The position numbers and the translations under genes are program-made. The notes below the pieces were generated by a model. It did no database searches. It was not told the DNA's origin and worked only from the letters and a program-made list of their open reading frames with translations. From the NCBI GenBank assembly GCA_023423895.1, contig JAFAER010000097.1, positions 31,591 through 95,590 of the forward strand: a DNA stretch of 64,000 nucleotides, written 5' to 3'. Positions 52,296-60,216 of the stretch are shown one piece after another; position 1 is the stretch's first letter, and each line of letters opens with the position of its first letter. This DNA is from Pseudomonadota bacterium (GTDB taxonomy: Bacteria > Myxococcota_A > Polyangia > Polyangiales > Polyangiaceae).

Positions 52296-52377
52296 GCGCC
52301 GCGCGACGACGGCGCGCTCGCTCTCTCATCGGAACGGCACTTGCGTCCCCCTCCCTTCCAGGCAGCGGGAGGCAAGC

Positions 52378-52968
52378 GTGAGCACGACCGACGAGATGGC
52401 TACGCTCGAGAAGCGGAGTGGAGCAGACAGCTCCGAGGGCCCGATGTCGCTCGACGACCTCGTCGACCAGGCCGGCCTCGAGAGCTTCCCCTGCAGCGAT
52501 CCGCCCTCGTTCACTCCGCTTTGCGTCGGTCCGCCGGCCGCGGCACCCGTCGTGGCGTGGCCACCGGCAAAGCGCACGCGACGCGACGTGCCGACACGAA
52601 GCGATGGGCATCCGCATGCGCTTGCCGCCGCCCACGGCGCGTTCTTCGTCGCGAGCGGCCTATGGCCGGTCGTGCACATGCGCTCGTTCGAGGCGGTCAC
52701 CGGGCGCAAGCGAGATCGCTGGCTCGTGCGTACGGTCGGCCTCCTCATCGCGGCGATCGGCGGCGCGCTCCTCTCGAGCGCGAAGAGACGTCACGTGACG
52801 AAGGACATCGCAGTGCTCGGCGCGGGCGCTCCTGCGGCGCTCGCCGCGATCGACATCGTCTACACGGCCAAGCGCGTCCTGCCGAAGGTCTACCTGCTCG
52901 ACGCGCTCGTCGAGCTCGGGCTCGTGACGGCTTGGGCCAACGCGTACCGCGGCCTGAAATCGACGTGA
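52378..52968 (+). CDS. Predicted inner-membrane protein
   Basis: A 196-residue protein starting with GTG 52378, with GGGAGG six bases upstream. The first 80 residues are hydrophilic and probably cytoplasmic. The rest has about four hydrophobic helices (for example LAAAHGAFFVASGLWPVVHM, TVGLLIAAIGGALLSSA, IAVLGAGAPAALAAIDIVY). The HGAFFxxSGLWPxxHMRSFE type of segment recurs in small membrane proteins of unknown function. Charge distribution suggests both ends are inside. It is downstream of the VWA gene (82-base gap) and may be a separate unit. Confidence 0.68.
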   Translation: MSTTDEMATLEKRSGADSSEGPMSLDDLVDQAGLESFPCSDPPSFTPLCVGPPAAAPVVAWPPAKRTRRDVPTRSDGHPHALAAAHGAFFVASGLWPVVHMRSFEAVTGRKRDRWLVRTVGLLIAAIGGALLSSAKRRHVTKDIAVLGAGAPAALAAIDIVYTAKRVLPKVYLLDALVELGLVTAWANAYRGLKST

Positions 52969-53295
52969 TCCGAGCGCTTTGTCCACTGGTGCATCCGCGC
53001 GCCTGTGGAAAACAGCGCGGCGCATCCGCGTGATCTAAAACGGGGATTTCGTTTTGTTCCATGTCTTTCCCCAGCCACCGCTGGAGGCCTTCTGGGGGTA
53101 AAAAACCACTTGCCCACACAGAGCTCGAGTGTCAGAAGGCAGCTCGCGTCGCGGTCCCTTCGTGGCCCGCGCGAAAGGTGTCCGGGGTGAAACCCCCGGG
53201 GGCCCCATCGACGCGATTTTCCGCAGAGGTCCCTGAGCCCCGAGCGGCCGCGGCGGTGCCGATTCGAAGAAAGGAAGTCTGGAGCAGAAGAGAAA
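52969..53295. other. Intergenic leader region before the DUF1508 lipoprotein gene
   Basis: No gene is seen in these 327 bases. The part from 53030 to 53105 is less GC-rich than its surroundings (TTTCGTTTTGTTCC, GGTAAAAAACC) and probably contains the promoter of the DUF1508 gene, although I could not fix -35 and -10 boxes. A GGGG-TGAAA-CCCC type hairpin lies near 53185-53200. A purine-rich stretch just before ATG 53296 serves as the ribosome binding site. Confidence 0.4.
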
Positions 53296-54084
53296 ATGAT
53301 CCGTCACATCCGCGCGCTCGCCGCCGTCGTCGCCTTGTCGCTGTCGTCCGTCGCCTGTCTGGCGCCCACCGACGCCGAGGAAACCGAGGTCGAGGAGACG
53401 TCCCAGGATCTCGTCTCACGGAGCGCGTACTTCGAAACCTTCCAGGGTCTCGACGGTCGTCACTACTTCAACCTCATGGCCGCCAACGGCGAGAACGTCC
53501 TGCGCTCGCAGGGCTACAAGGCGCTCGCGTCCGCCGAGGAGGGCGTCGCCTCCGTCCTCGAGAACGGCTTCGACAAGCGCAACTTCGACGTCCTCGAGGC
53601 GAAGAACGGCGACTGGTACTTCAACCTGAAGGCCGGCAACGGCGAGATCATCGGGACGAGCGAGCTCTACGTCTCGAAGTCGAACGCCGAGCGTGGCGCT
53701 CGGACGGTTCGCGCCCTCGTTCGCATCGCCAACCAAGAGGCGAAAGCTGCTCCGCGCCGCGAGCGATTCGAGCTGTTCACAGGCGAGGACGGCAAGGCGT
53801 ACTTCCGCCTCCGCGCAGGCAACGGCGAGATCCTTCTCGGCTCGCAGGGCTACACGGCGAAGTCGAGCGCGAAGGCCGGCATCACCTCCGTGCAGGCGAA
53901 CGGCAAGGACACGTCGCGTTTCGAGATCTTCGAGGCGTGGGACGGCGGCTGGGCCGTGAACCTCGTGGCCACGAACGGAGAGGTCATCGCGCGCGGCGAG
54001 ACGTATGCGTCGAAGTCGAACGCAACGCGCGCGGTCGAGCGCATGGCCGAGCTCCTCTCGGTGCGCCTCACCGTCGCCGAGTGA
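53296..54084 (+). CDS. DUF1508 (YegP-like) four-repeat lipoprotein
   Basis: A 262-residue lipoprotein (SSVAC, lipid Cys near residue 21) with four DUF1508 (YegP) units. Each unit has F-x-G-W-YFNL-A-NGE-I, then S-Y-SKS-A--G-----, as in FEIFEAWDGGWAVNLVATN and DVLEAKNGDWYFNLKAGNG. Two units normally make one YegP fold, so this is a tandem pair of folds. Known family members are cytoplasmic; a lipid-anchored one is unusual. A strong hairpin terminator follows at 54116. Function is unknown. Confidence 0.87.
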   Translation: MIRHIRALAAVVALSLSSVACLAPTDAEETEVEETSQDLVSRSAYFETFQGLDGRHYFNLMAANGENVLRSQGYKALASAEEGVASVLENGFDKRNFDVLEAKNGDWYFNLKAGNGEIIGTSELYVSKSNAERGARTVRALVRIANQEAKAAPRRERFELFTGEDGKAYFRLRAGNGEILLGSQGYTAKSSAKAGITSVQANGKDTSRFEIFEAWDGGWAVNLVATNGEVIARGETYASKSNATRAVERMAELLSVRLTVAE

Positions 54085-54115
54085 TCGAGCGCGGCTCGTC
54101 GCGCGCCAGATAGTT

Positions 54116-54175
54116 AGAAGCCCGCGTAGCGCCCCCACGACGTTGGGGTGCGCACACGCGGGCTTCTTGGTTTCC
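54116..54175 (+). terminator. Rho-independent terminator of the DUF1508 gene
   Basis: AGAAGCCCGCGT (54116-54127) pairs fully with ACGCGGGCTTCT (54156-54167); an inner GCGCCCCC/GGGGTGCGC stem extends it, and TTGGTTTCC follows. The stem is long, and the position 32 bases after the stop codon is typical. Confidence 0.8.
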
Positions 54176-54334
54176 CCTCTCGTTCCCCCGGGCCCTGTGC
54201 TCCCTCTTCGGAAGGTGGCGAGGCTATCGCTCCACCACAGATAACAATCTCAGCTCACGGGGTGTCAATGCGGGCAAAAGGCGCGCAGCCGCGGAACGTC
54301 GCGGCGACGTGGCTCACTTCGCCGCGGAGCTCAC

Positions 54335-55402
54335 TCAGAGGCGGACGTCGATGTAGACGCCGCGCCGGAGCTCCTGGAGCCACTGCTTTCGCTGGCGCTC
54401 CGTCGCCTCCACGTAGGCGCGCTCCATCATCTGATCCCGAACCTGCTCGAACGGCGGGGCCTTGCCCTGGCTCGCGATGGTCTGCACGACGAGGACGGCC
54501 TGCTGTCCCGTCGGATCCCTGAAGACGATCGGGGCCGACGTCTCGCCGGGCTTTTGCGTCCGCGCGACCTCTTGCAGCTCGGGGAACAACGCCTGGAGCG
54601 GCACGGGTCCACGCGATCCGCACGTGTTCTTCGTCGACGGATCGTCGCTGTACTCCAGGACGAGGTGGCAGAAGTCTTCGCCCGACCGGGCGCGACGCGA
54701 CAGTTCTTCGGCGAGGGTCACGCGGGCCGCTGCAGTTTGCTCGTTCGTCCCGGGCGGGATCGACAGCACGAGGATGCGCAGCTCGACGGGCGACTGCTGC
54801 GCGAGCTCCTTCACGAAGTTGGTGTAGGCGGCGCGAGCGTCTTGTTCGGTGACGCGGACGCGTCCGCGAACACGGAGCTGGATCAGCTTGCCCTCGAGCA
54901 CCTGCCGGCGGATCTCGTCGCGGTAGTCTTGCTCGGTGAGCCCCTGCCGCTTGGCCTCTGCGATGAGCTGCTTCGGATCGAGCCTGGCCTGCGCGGCGAC
55001 CTGACGGATGCCGTTGTCGACCTCCTCGGGCGTCACCGAGAGATGAGCCTTGTCGGCGGCCTGCTCCTCGAGCCGCTCGTCGATGAGGCGGGTGAGCAGC
55101 TCCCGGAACATCTCGCTCTCTGCCGCCGCTTGCTGGGACGCGTTCTGCGTCGACATCGCGATGCGGACGAGATGAGGGCGCGCCCGCTGGCGCAGCTCGG
55201 AGAGAAGGATGGGGCGCTCGCCGACCACCGCCACGACGCGCTCGACGATCGCTGCCTCCGCAGCACGCGGAGCCAGCGCGGCACCTGTCGTGAACACCGC
55301 GCCCGCCAGGACGGCGGCGCGGCATGCGCGACCGAACGCGATGAAACTGCGGGGAAAAAGCTTCACCGCCATCGAGTTGCGCGAGCGGCCGGACATGTTC
55401 AC
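54335..55402 (-). CDS. SurA-like periplasmic peptidyl-prolyl isomerase
   Basis: A 355-residue exported protein of the SurA type. A signal peptide (AVLAGAVFTTGAALA, then PRAAEA) precedes a SurA N-terminal domain (IVERVVAVVGERPILLSELRQ). A parvulin-type PPIase domain spans about residues 205-310 (VELRILVLSIPPGT, DFCHLVLEYSDDPS, GSRGPVPLQALFPEL, GETSAPIVF). A short C-terminal helix completes the SurA fold. It should chaperone outer-membrane proteins, useful here because several barrel proteins are present. GTG 55402 is used because AGAGGGG lies upstream; ATG 55396 is possible. Only one parvulin domain is seen. Confidence 0.85.
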   Translation of the reverse strand: MNMSGRSRNSMAVKLFPRSFIAFGRACRAAVLAGAVFTTGAALAPRAAEAAIVERVVAVVGERPILLSELRQRARPHLVRIAMSTQNASQQAAAESEMFRELLTRLIDERLEEQAADKAHLSVTPEEVDNGIRQVAAQARLDPKQLIAEAKRQGLTEQDYRDEIRRQVLEGKLIQLRVRGRVRVTEQDARAAYTNFVKELAQQSPVELRILVLSIPPGTNEQTAAARVTLAEELSRRARSGEDFCHLVLEYSDDPSTKNTCGSRGPVPLQALFPELQEVARTQKPGETSAPIVFRDPTGQQAVLVVQTIASQGKAPPFEQVRDQMMERAYVEATERQRKQWLQELRRGVYIDVRL

Positions 55403-55494
55403 GTCCCCCTCTTAGCACTTCCGGTCGCTTCGAGAGAGAGTCTATCCTCGCCGCTCCTCGTCGCCGCAGTGACGGGGCACTGGGAGGATTCCGG

Positions 55495-56583
55495 ATGGGC
55501 ACGAGTGTCTCGGGGGTCGTGGGCAGGGTCGTTACGACGGGCCTGCTCGCATGCGTGGCGTTGTCATCGGTGGGGTGCAAGAGCCTGCTCAAGAAGAAGT
55601 TCGGCGGAGGGGATGCGGGCGCCGCGACGACGGCTGCCGCGGCGACGGAACAGGACGACGCGGACGAGCAGCTCCAAGAGAAGCTCGACGAGTACATCAA
55701 GTGCCTCAACTCGCTCTCGTCGCCGATCCACCAGTCCCGCCACCGCTACTTCACGTACGTCCCGCGGACGGGCCCGACCGGCAAAGAGACGATGGCCGAC
55801 ATCTACCGCCTCCCCGTCGGCGCCGCGACGAACTGCTCGGCGGGCGTGTCGCGTTCGAAGATCATGCCGCCCTCCGAACCGAAGCTGGAGGAGGCCGGCG
55901 CGGAGTTCTCGCTCGCCGCGACCGAGATCGATCGGCTCATGACCGAGATGGACACGTACTACGAGCTGAAGCTGTTCAAGGACGACAAGTGGGCCAAGGG
56001 CAAGGCGATGCACCCGCGGCTCGTCGCAGCATGGACCCGCTTCTCGACCGCGGACAAGAACCTCCATGACACCCTCGACGGGATCACGAAGCCGCTCGCA
56101 CAGCGCGTCCTCGGCCGCATCGAGCGCGAGGACGGAAAGAAGTTCCGCTACAGCCGCAAGAAGGTCCTGATCACGGCGCGCGAGCTCGTCGAAGCGAGCG
56201 ATCCGATCGGCGAGGACGACGACATCGACGGCAGCCTCTACGTCGCGGCATACACGGAGTTCGAGAAGTCGCTCGACGAGCTCACCGAATACGGTCAGGG
56301 GCACAAGGCGGAGCTCGCGCTCGCCACCAACCCTGCTTTTCCGATGAGCGAGTCGAACTACAACCAGTTCGTGAAGGAAGCGGGCGACTTCAAGCGCGCC
56401 GCGAAGGATTTCTGGCGCTGCCTCCAGGACGCTCCCGCGAAGGCGAAGACGCCCTCCGGCAAGATCGACATGGACAAGCTCGGCAACTGCAGCAACGGCG
56501 TCGCGTCCTGGAAGACGGGCGACGAGGTCATCAAGCAGTACAACGAGTTCATCCGCACCTCGAATTCACGCCAGTTCCCCTGA
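55495..56583 (+). CDS. DUF3829-like lipoprotein
   Basis: A 362-residue lipoprotein (lipobox SVGC near residue 28). The mature part is almost wholly helical, with conserved Tyr, Phe and Asn residues as in EKLDEYIKCLNSLSSPIH and KAELALATNPAFPMSESNYN, resembling the DUF3829 (YiiG-like) family. No function is established for that family. A perfect terminator follows at 56648. The gene stands alone, divergent from the SurA-like gene; ATG 55495 has GGAGG upstream. Confidence 0.75.
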   Translation: MGTSVSGVVGRVVTTGLLACVALSSVGCKSLLKKKFGGGDAGAATTAAAATEQDDADEQLQEKLDEYIKCLNSLSSPIHQSRHRYFTYVPRTGPTGKETMADIYRLPVGAATNCSAGVSRSKIMPPSEPKLEEAGAEFSLAATEIDRLMTEMDTYYELKLFKDDKWAKGKAMHPRLVAAWTRFSTADKNLHDTLDGITKPLAQRVLGRIEREDGKKFRYSRKKVLITARELVEASDPIGEDDDIDGSLYVAAYTEFEKSLDELTEYGQGHKAELALATNPAFPMSESNYNQFVKEAGDFKRAAKDFWRCLQDAPAKAKTPSGKIDMDKLGNCSNGVASWKTGDEVIKQYNEFIRTSNSRQFP

Positions 56584-56647
56584 GCGCCGTCTCGGCGGGT
56601 CGGCAAGCGAAGCGACCGCCGATCGCGTCATGAGGGCCGTCGAAGCG

Positions 56648-56678
56648 GGCCGCGTTCGTCGAGAACGCGGCCTGTTTT
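56648..56678 (+). terminator. Rho-independent terminator of the DUF3829-like gene
   Basis: GGCCGCGTTC (56648-56657) pairs perfectly with GAACGCGGCC (56663-56672) around a five-base loop, followed by TGTTTT. This is the clearest intrinsic terminator in the window. Confidence 0.88.
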
Positions 56679-56760
56679 GCGTTCCGCGCCGACGTCGTTC
56701 GTCCGGGCGACACGCGGGGGTCTGGCTCGCCCGGGTGCCCGCGACGTACGGTGGAGCTCG

Positions 56761-58430
56761 ATGCTCCGTGCTCGTGGCTTGCTCCTGGGTCTCGTCGTAG
56801 CGCCTGCGGTGTTCGGTTGCGGAGATGACGTTGCGACGTCGACGGAGGGACCGCCACCCGACGAGATCACCTACGAGCTCCAGCCCTGGGCACGCGAGCT
56901 CGACGCGGCAACGCTCGCTCTGGTGACCAGCACCGGTCCGGACGACGGGACGCTCCGCTTCAAGGGGTCGCCCGCGAAGCTCGCCGGTCTGAAGAAGGAC
57001 GACGTGCTCGTCGGCGGAGCGAGCTCGACGACCCCCGACGGCATCCTGCGACAGGTCGAGTCGGTCGTGACCGAAGGCGACGAGACGGTGGTCAAGGTGC
57101 ATCCCGTTCCCGTGCAGCTCGCATTCAAGCACCTGCACGCCCGGGTCACGACGAAGGCGACACGCCTCGACGGAACGCAGAGCAGCACGGCCTCCACACC
57201 GACAAGACCATCGACGGAGGATGGCTCGTCGCCGGCAAGGGGATCCAGGGCGTCATCAAGATGTCCGAGAACGGCGACGTCCTCTGGGCGAAGCGGCTCC
57301 GACTCCCCGGCGTCGGCGACGAAGAGGTCGCGTTCGACGAGGCGAAGAGCGCATTCGCCGTGCAGGCGCTCGACACGAACATCTGGGTCGCGAGCTCGCG
57401 CTTCACCGTGATGAAGGTCGATCAGGACGGCGATCTCGTCTGGGCGAACCGATACCGGCCCGCCGACGCAGCGCTCCCGTTCGCGATTGGACCGACGGGG
57501 CTCGTGCCGATGCCGGACGGAGGGGCCCTCGTCCAGTACGGGATCGAAGAGACGTCGAAGGACGGTCCGGCGATCCTCCTGCGGATCGACAAGAAGGGCC
57601 AGCTGCTCTGGTCGAAGACGTTCCAGTGGGAGACGGCGAAGACGTATGCGCCCGTCCTCGTGGCCGACGGTGACGAAGCCACGCTCGCCGGCTACTCGTG
57701 GGCGGCCGGGTCGATGAAGGCGCATGTCGCGCGCCTGCGAGCCGACGGCTCGGTGGCGTACGCGAAGACGATGAGGGTCTGCGACGACACACGCGTGCGG
57801 CCGAGCCACGGGATCCGACTCGCGTCCAAGGCGGTCGCGCTCGTCGGGACGTATCACCAGGGGCCGGAGCGAGCGTTCATCGCGCAGATCTCGCCCGACG
57901 GCGCGAGCGCATCGGTAGGCACGTGGTCGACGGACGACGCGTTGAAGGACGACCGCACCAACGCCATCGCGCAGCTTCCGGTGACGGGCTTCCTCACGGC
58001 GGGAATCGGCGTCCCGATCAAGGGGACGTCGCTGCTCCTCGCGCATCACGACGCGCAGGGCGTCGTCACCTCGCAACGCGAGCTCGCGTTGAAGGACGCG
58101 GGAGGGGCCTGGGACGTCAAGACCGGCGCGCTCCGGATGACGAACGACGGCGGCGTGCTCGTCTTCTCGCACGCCACGACGTCCGCGAGCCATGCCGGGC
58201 CGAGCCGCTCCGGTCTCTGGATCAGCAAGCTGCCCGCCCGCACGCTCGATGCTCCCTTCGACCCGGCGTTCGTGGAGCCCGGCACACAGGCCGCGCCCAT
58301 GACGACCTGCGCGATCGCGCTGAGCCCCGACGACTTCGCGCCGGCCGATCTGCCGTTCGCCACGGTCGATGTCGGCCCGTCGATCGTCCTCGAGAGCCTC
58401 ACGCCGTCCGTCGAGAAGATGATCCCCTGA
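56761..58430 (+). pseudogene. Propeller lipoprotein gene broken by a frameshift near 57187
   Basis: ATG 56761 (with GGTGGAG upstream) opens a lipoprotein (lipobox VFGC, C20) with a domain containing LRFKGSPAKLAGLKKDDVLVGG. Near base 57187 the frame must change: the first frame turns into Ser/Arg-rich sequence, while the next frame, starting GLHTDKTIDGGWLVAGKGI, continues a PQQ-type propeller to 58430, with repeats such as GDVLWAKRL, GDLVWANRY and GQLLWSKTF. Together they would encode about 555 residues. A missing base, sequencing error or true inactivation would all explain it. The 3' part alone has no signal peptide or start signal. No programmed slip site is evident. Confidence 0.8.
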
Positions 58431-58494
58431 CGCGCACGCGTCGCGCTGGTCCGTCCCGGCGCTCGCGCGCGCGTCGCGCCGCCTCCGAACGCAC

Positions 58495-58597
58495 CGAAGG
58501 CCGGCCCCCCGACGTGAGAGGTGGACCGGCCTTCGACGATTGCGCCAGATGCAGCGAAAGCCGACCACCCGCTGTGAGGTGACCGGCCTTCGACGAT
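58495..58597. terminator. Tandem hairpins between the propeller gene and rpsI
   Basis: CGAAGGCCGG (58495-58504) pairs with CCGGCCTTCG (58526-58535). A second, less perfect copy pairs CGAAAGCCGA (58555-58564) with the same right arm at 58582-58591. The 17-base right-hand part GACCGGCCTTCGACGAT is exactly repeated (58524-58540 and 58581-58597). The hairpins lie between convergent genes and probably terminate both; the copy looks like a local duplication. Confidence 0.6.
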
Positions 58598-58653
58598 GTG
58601 ACTTGCGGCTCGCTCCATCCATCCAGGATGGGAACGAGCGCGCGCGGAGCAGA

Positions 58654-59052
58654 TCAGCGCTTGGAGTACTGGAAGCGCTTGCGGGCGCCCGGCTGACCGT
58701 ACTTCTTGCGCTCCTTCTTACGAGCGTCGCGCGTGAGGAAGCCCGCGCGCTTGAGCACGCTGCGCTTCTCCGGATCCATCGCGATGAGCGCGCGGGAGAT
58801 GCCATGACGCATCGCCTCGGCCTGCGCCGAGTGACCGCCGCCGCGGACCGTCGCCCAGACGTCGAACTGGTCGATCGCCTCGATGAGCTCGAGCGCCTGC
58901 TTCATGACCATGATCGAGGTCTCGCGCTCGAAGTACTGGTCGGCCGGACGATCGTTGACGGTGACCTGTCCCGAGCCGGGCGAGAGCCAGACACGGGCGA
59001 TGGCCGTCTTGCGCTTGCCGGTGGCGTACGTGCGATTGGAAGCGGTGCTCAT
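58654..59052 (-). CDS. rpsI: 30S ribosomal protein S9
   Basis: A 132-residue S9 protein. YATGKRKTAIARVWLSPGSG at the N-terminus and the basic tail ending GARKRFQYSKR are diagnostic; the tail reaches the ribosomal P site and contacts tRNA. It lies eight bases after rplM, the usual gene order, and the two are cotranscribed. Length is normal. The ATG follows directly from the rplM stop region. Confidence 0.98.
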   Translation of the reverse strand: MSTASNRTYATGKRKTAIARVWLSPGSGQVTVNDRPADQYFERETSIMVMKQALELIEAIDQFDVWATVRGGGHSAQAEAMRHGISRALIAMDPEKRSVLKRAGFLTRDARKKERKKYGQPGARKRFQYSKR

Positions 59053-59060
59053 CGTTTGCC

Positions 59061-59543
59061 TTACTTGATCTCGAGGGCCTTGGGCTGCTGCGCGGTGTGC
59101 GGGTGGTCCGGGGTCGCGTAGACCTTGAGCTTGCCGAACATCTGCCGACCGAGGACGTTCTTCGGGAGCATGCCCTTCACGGCCTTCTCGATCGGGAACT
59201 CCGGCTTGTCCTGGAGCAGGGTGCGGTAGCTCACCTGCTTGAACCCGCCCGGAATGCCCGAGTGGTGCGAGTAGAGCTTCTGGTCGAGCTTGTTGCCCGT
59301 GAGCTTCACCTTGTCCGCGTTGACGACGATGACGAAGTCACCAGCGTCCTCGTGCGGGGTGTACGTCGGCTTGTGCTTCCCACGAAGCACCGACGCGACG
59401 TGGCTCGCGAGGCGACCGAGCGGCTTGTCCGTTGCGTCGATGACCCACCAAACACGATTCGCGATCGCGTCCTTCGGGGTAGCCACGTAGCTACGGTGCA
59501 GGTTCCTCGGTTTTGCGGCCTTCTCGGCCTCGGGCGTTGCCAT
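59061..59543 (-). CDS. rplM: 50S ribosomal protein L13
   Basis: A 160-residue L13 protein. WWVIDATDKPLGRLASHVAS, LRGKHKPTYTPHEDAGDFV and VVNADKVKLTGNKLDQKLY are diagnostic, with GMLPKNVLGRQMFGKLKVY near the end. About 15 extra residues precede the core. ATG 59543 is chosen because GAGAGG precedes it at a normal distance; a TTG at 59561 is less likely. It starts the rplM-rpsI operon. Confidence 0.97.
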   Translation of the reverse strand: MATPEAEKAAKPRNLHRSYVATPKDAIANRVWWVIDATDKPLGRLASHVASVLRGKHKPTYTPHEDAGDFVIVVNADKVKLTGNKLDQKLYSHHSGIPGGFKQVSYRTLLQDKPEFPIEKAVKGMLPKNVLGRQMFGKLKVYATPDHPHTAQQPKALEIK

Positions 59544-59570
59544 CTCTTGCCTCTCGAACAACGTCAGGAT

Positions 59571-59623
59571 CCGCCTGAGGCGGAAGGGGGCGGGAACGTA
59601 CGCGCCAGTCGCGCATCCGTCAA
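59571..59623 (-). promoter_or_regulatory. Promoter and leader hairpin of rplM-rpsI
   Basis: On the minus strand TTGACG (59618-59623) and TACGTT (59595-59600) stand 17 bases apart, a good sigma-70-type pair for the ribosomal protein operon. Transcription would begin near 59588. A perfect CCGCCT-G-AGGCGG palindrome (59571-59583) then forms at the very 5' end of the mRNA, about 28 bases before the start codon, and may act in leader control. The remaining bases to 59850 show nothing else. Confidence 0.55.
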
Positions 59624-59850
59624 GCCGATCTCACAGCTCTCTCGCTGATTTGGCAGGGCCACTGCCAGAGGAGAGAGAGGAACGACCTTCTAGCCGGCCT
59701 CGAGCCGTTCGTGAAGCCGCACCAAGCGTTCAGGTCTTTGTCCCGGCCGATTCTCGAGCAGCGGCCGACGCCGCGTAGCGGAAAGCGCGAGCTCGAGCAC
59801 CACGTCTGCCGTCTGCGCGAGGTCTGGCCGTCTCGATCGGCTCGGTGCGC

Positions 59851-60160
59851 TCAGACGCAGCCCCAGTGATCCCGCACGAGATGACACTCCATGCCTGGCG
59901 GGCACGTGTCGTTGTTCTCCTTGAACGGGCTGCACTCGTCGGGCGGCGGCTCTGGAAGGCCCGAGGAGCCCGAGCTCCCGGAAGACGAGGACGTGTTCGC
60001 AAACGGGGACTCCACGCAGATCCCCGTGCGCCAGCAGCCCATCGAATCGCAGCGGACCGTGCCCGGCATTCCATCGGAGTCGCCGCACACCAGCCCGTCT
60101 TCGCGGCTTCATGGGCGTGGCTGCACTGGCTCTGACACACGGTGGCGTGGCGGCAAGCAC
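59851..60160 (-). pseudogene. Remnant of a Cys-rich secreted protein, frameshifted
   Basis: Reading on the minus strand, CRHATVCQSQCSHAHEAAKTG in one frame continues, after a shift near 60090, as VCGDSDGMPGTVRCDSMGCW and then a SSSSGSSGSSG linker and CSPFKENNDTCPPGMECHL. The parts look like one Cys-rich head with a linker of the type seen at 35566-36045. No signal peptide or ribosome binding site is seen, and the divergent acyl-CoA dehydrogenase gene begins just upstream. It is probably a decayed lipoprotein gene; a sequencing error is also possible. Confidence 0.42.
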
Positions 60161-60216
60161 GGACCGCTGCGCGGGTCGTTTGCCGTACCGATGTTTCGCA
60201 CGTAAAAGATTGGCTC

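Noticed and set aside
52985..53045. TGTGGAAAAC as a DnaA box and replication origin
   Set aside because: Only one imperfect box is present, with no cluster and no dnaA or dnaN gene in the window.
56871..58805. A 644-codon open frame on the minus strand
   Set aside because: It is antisense to the frameshifted propeller gene and runs into the terminator hairpins; composition is Arg/Asp-rich noise with no family features.
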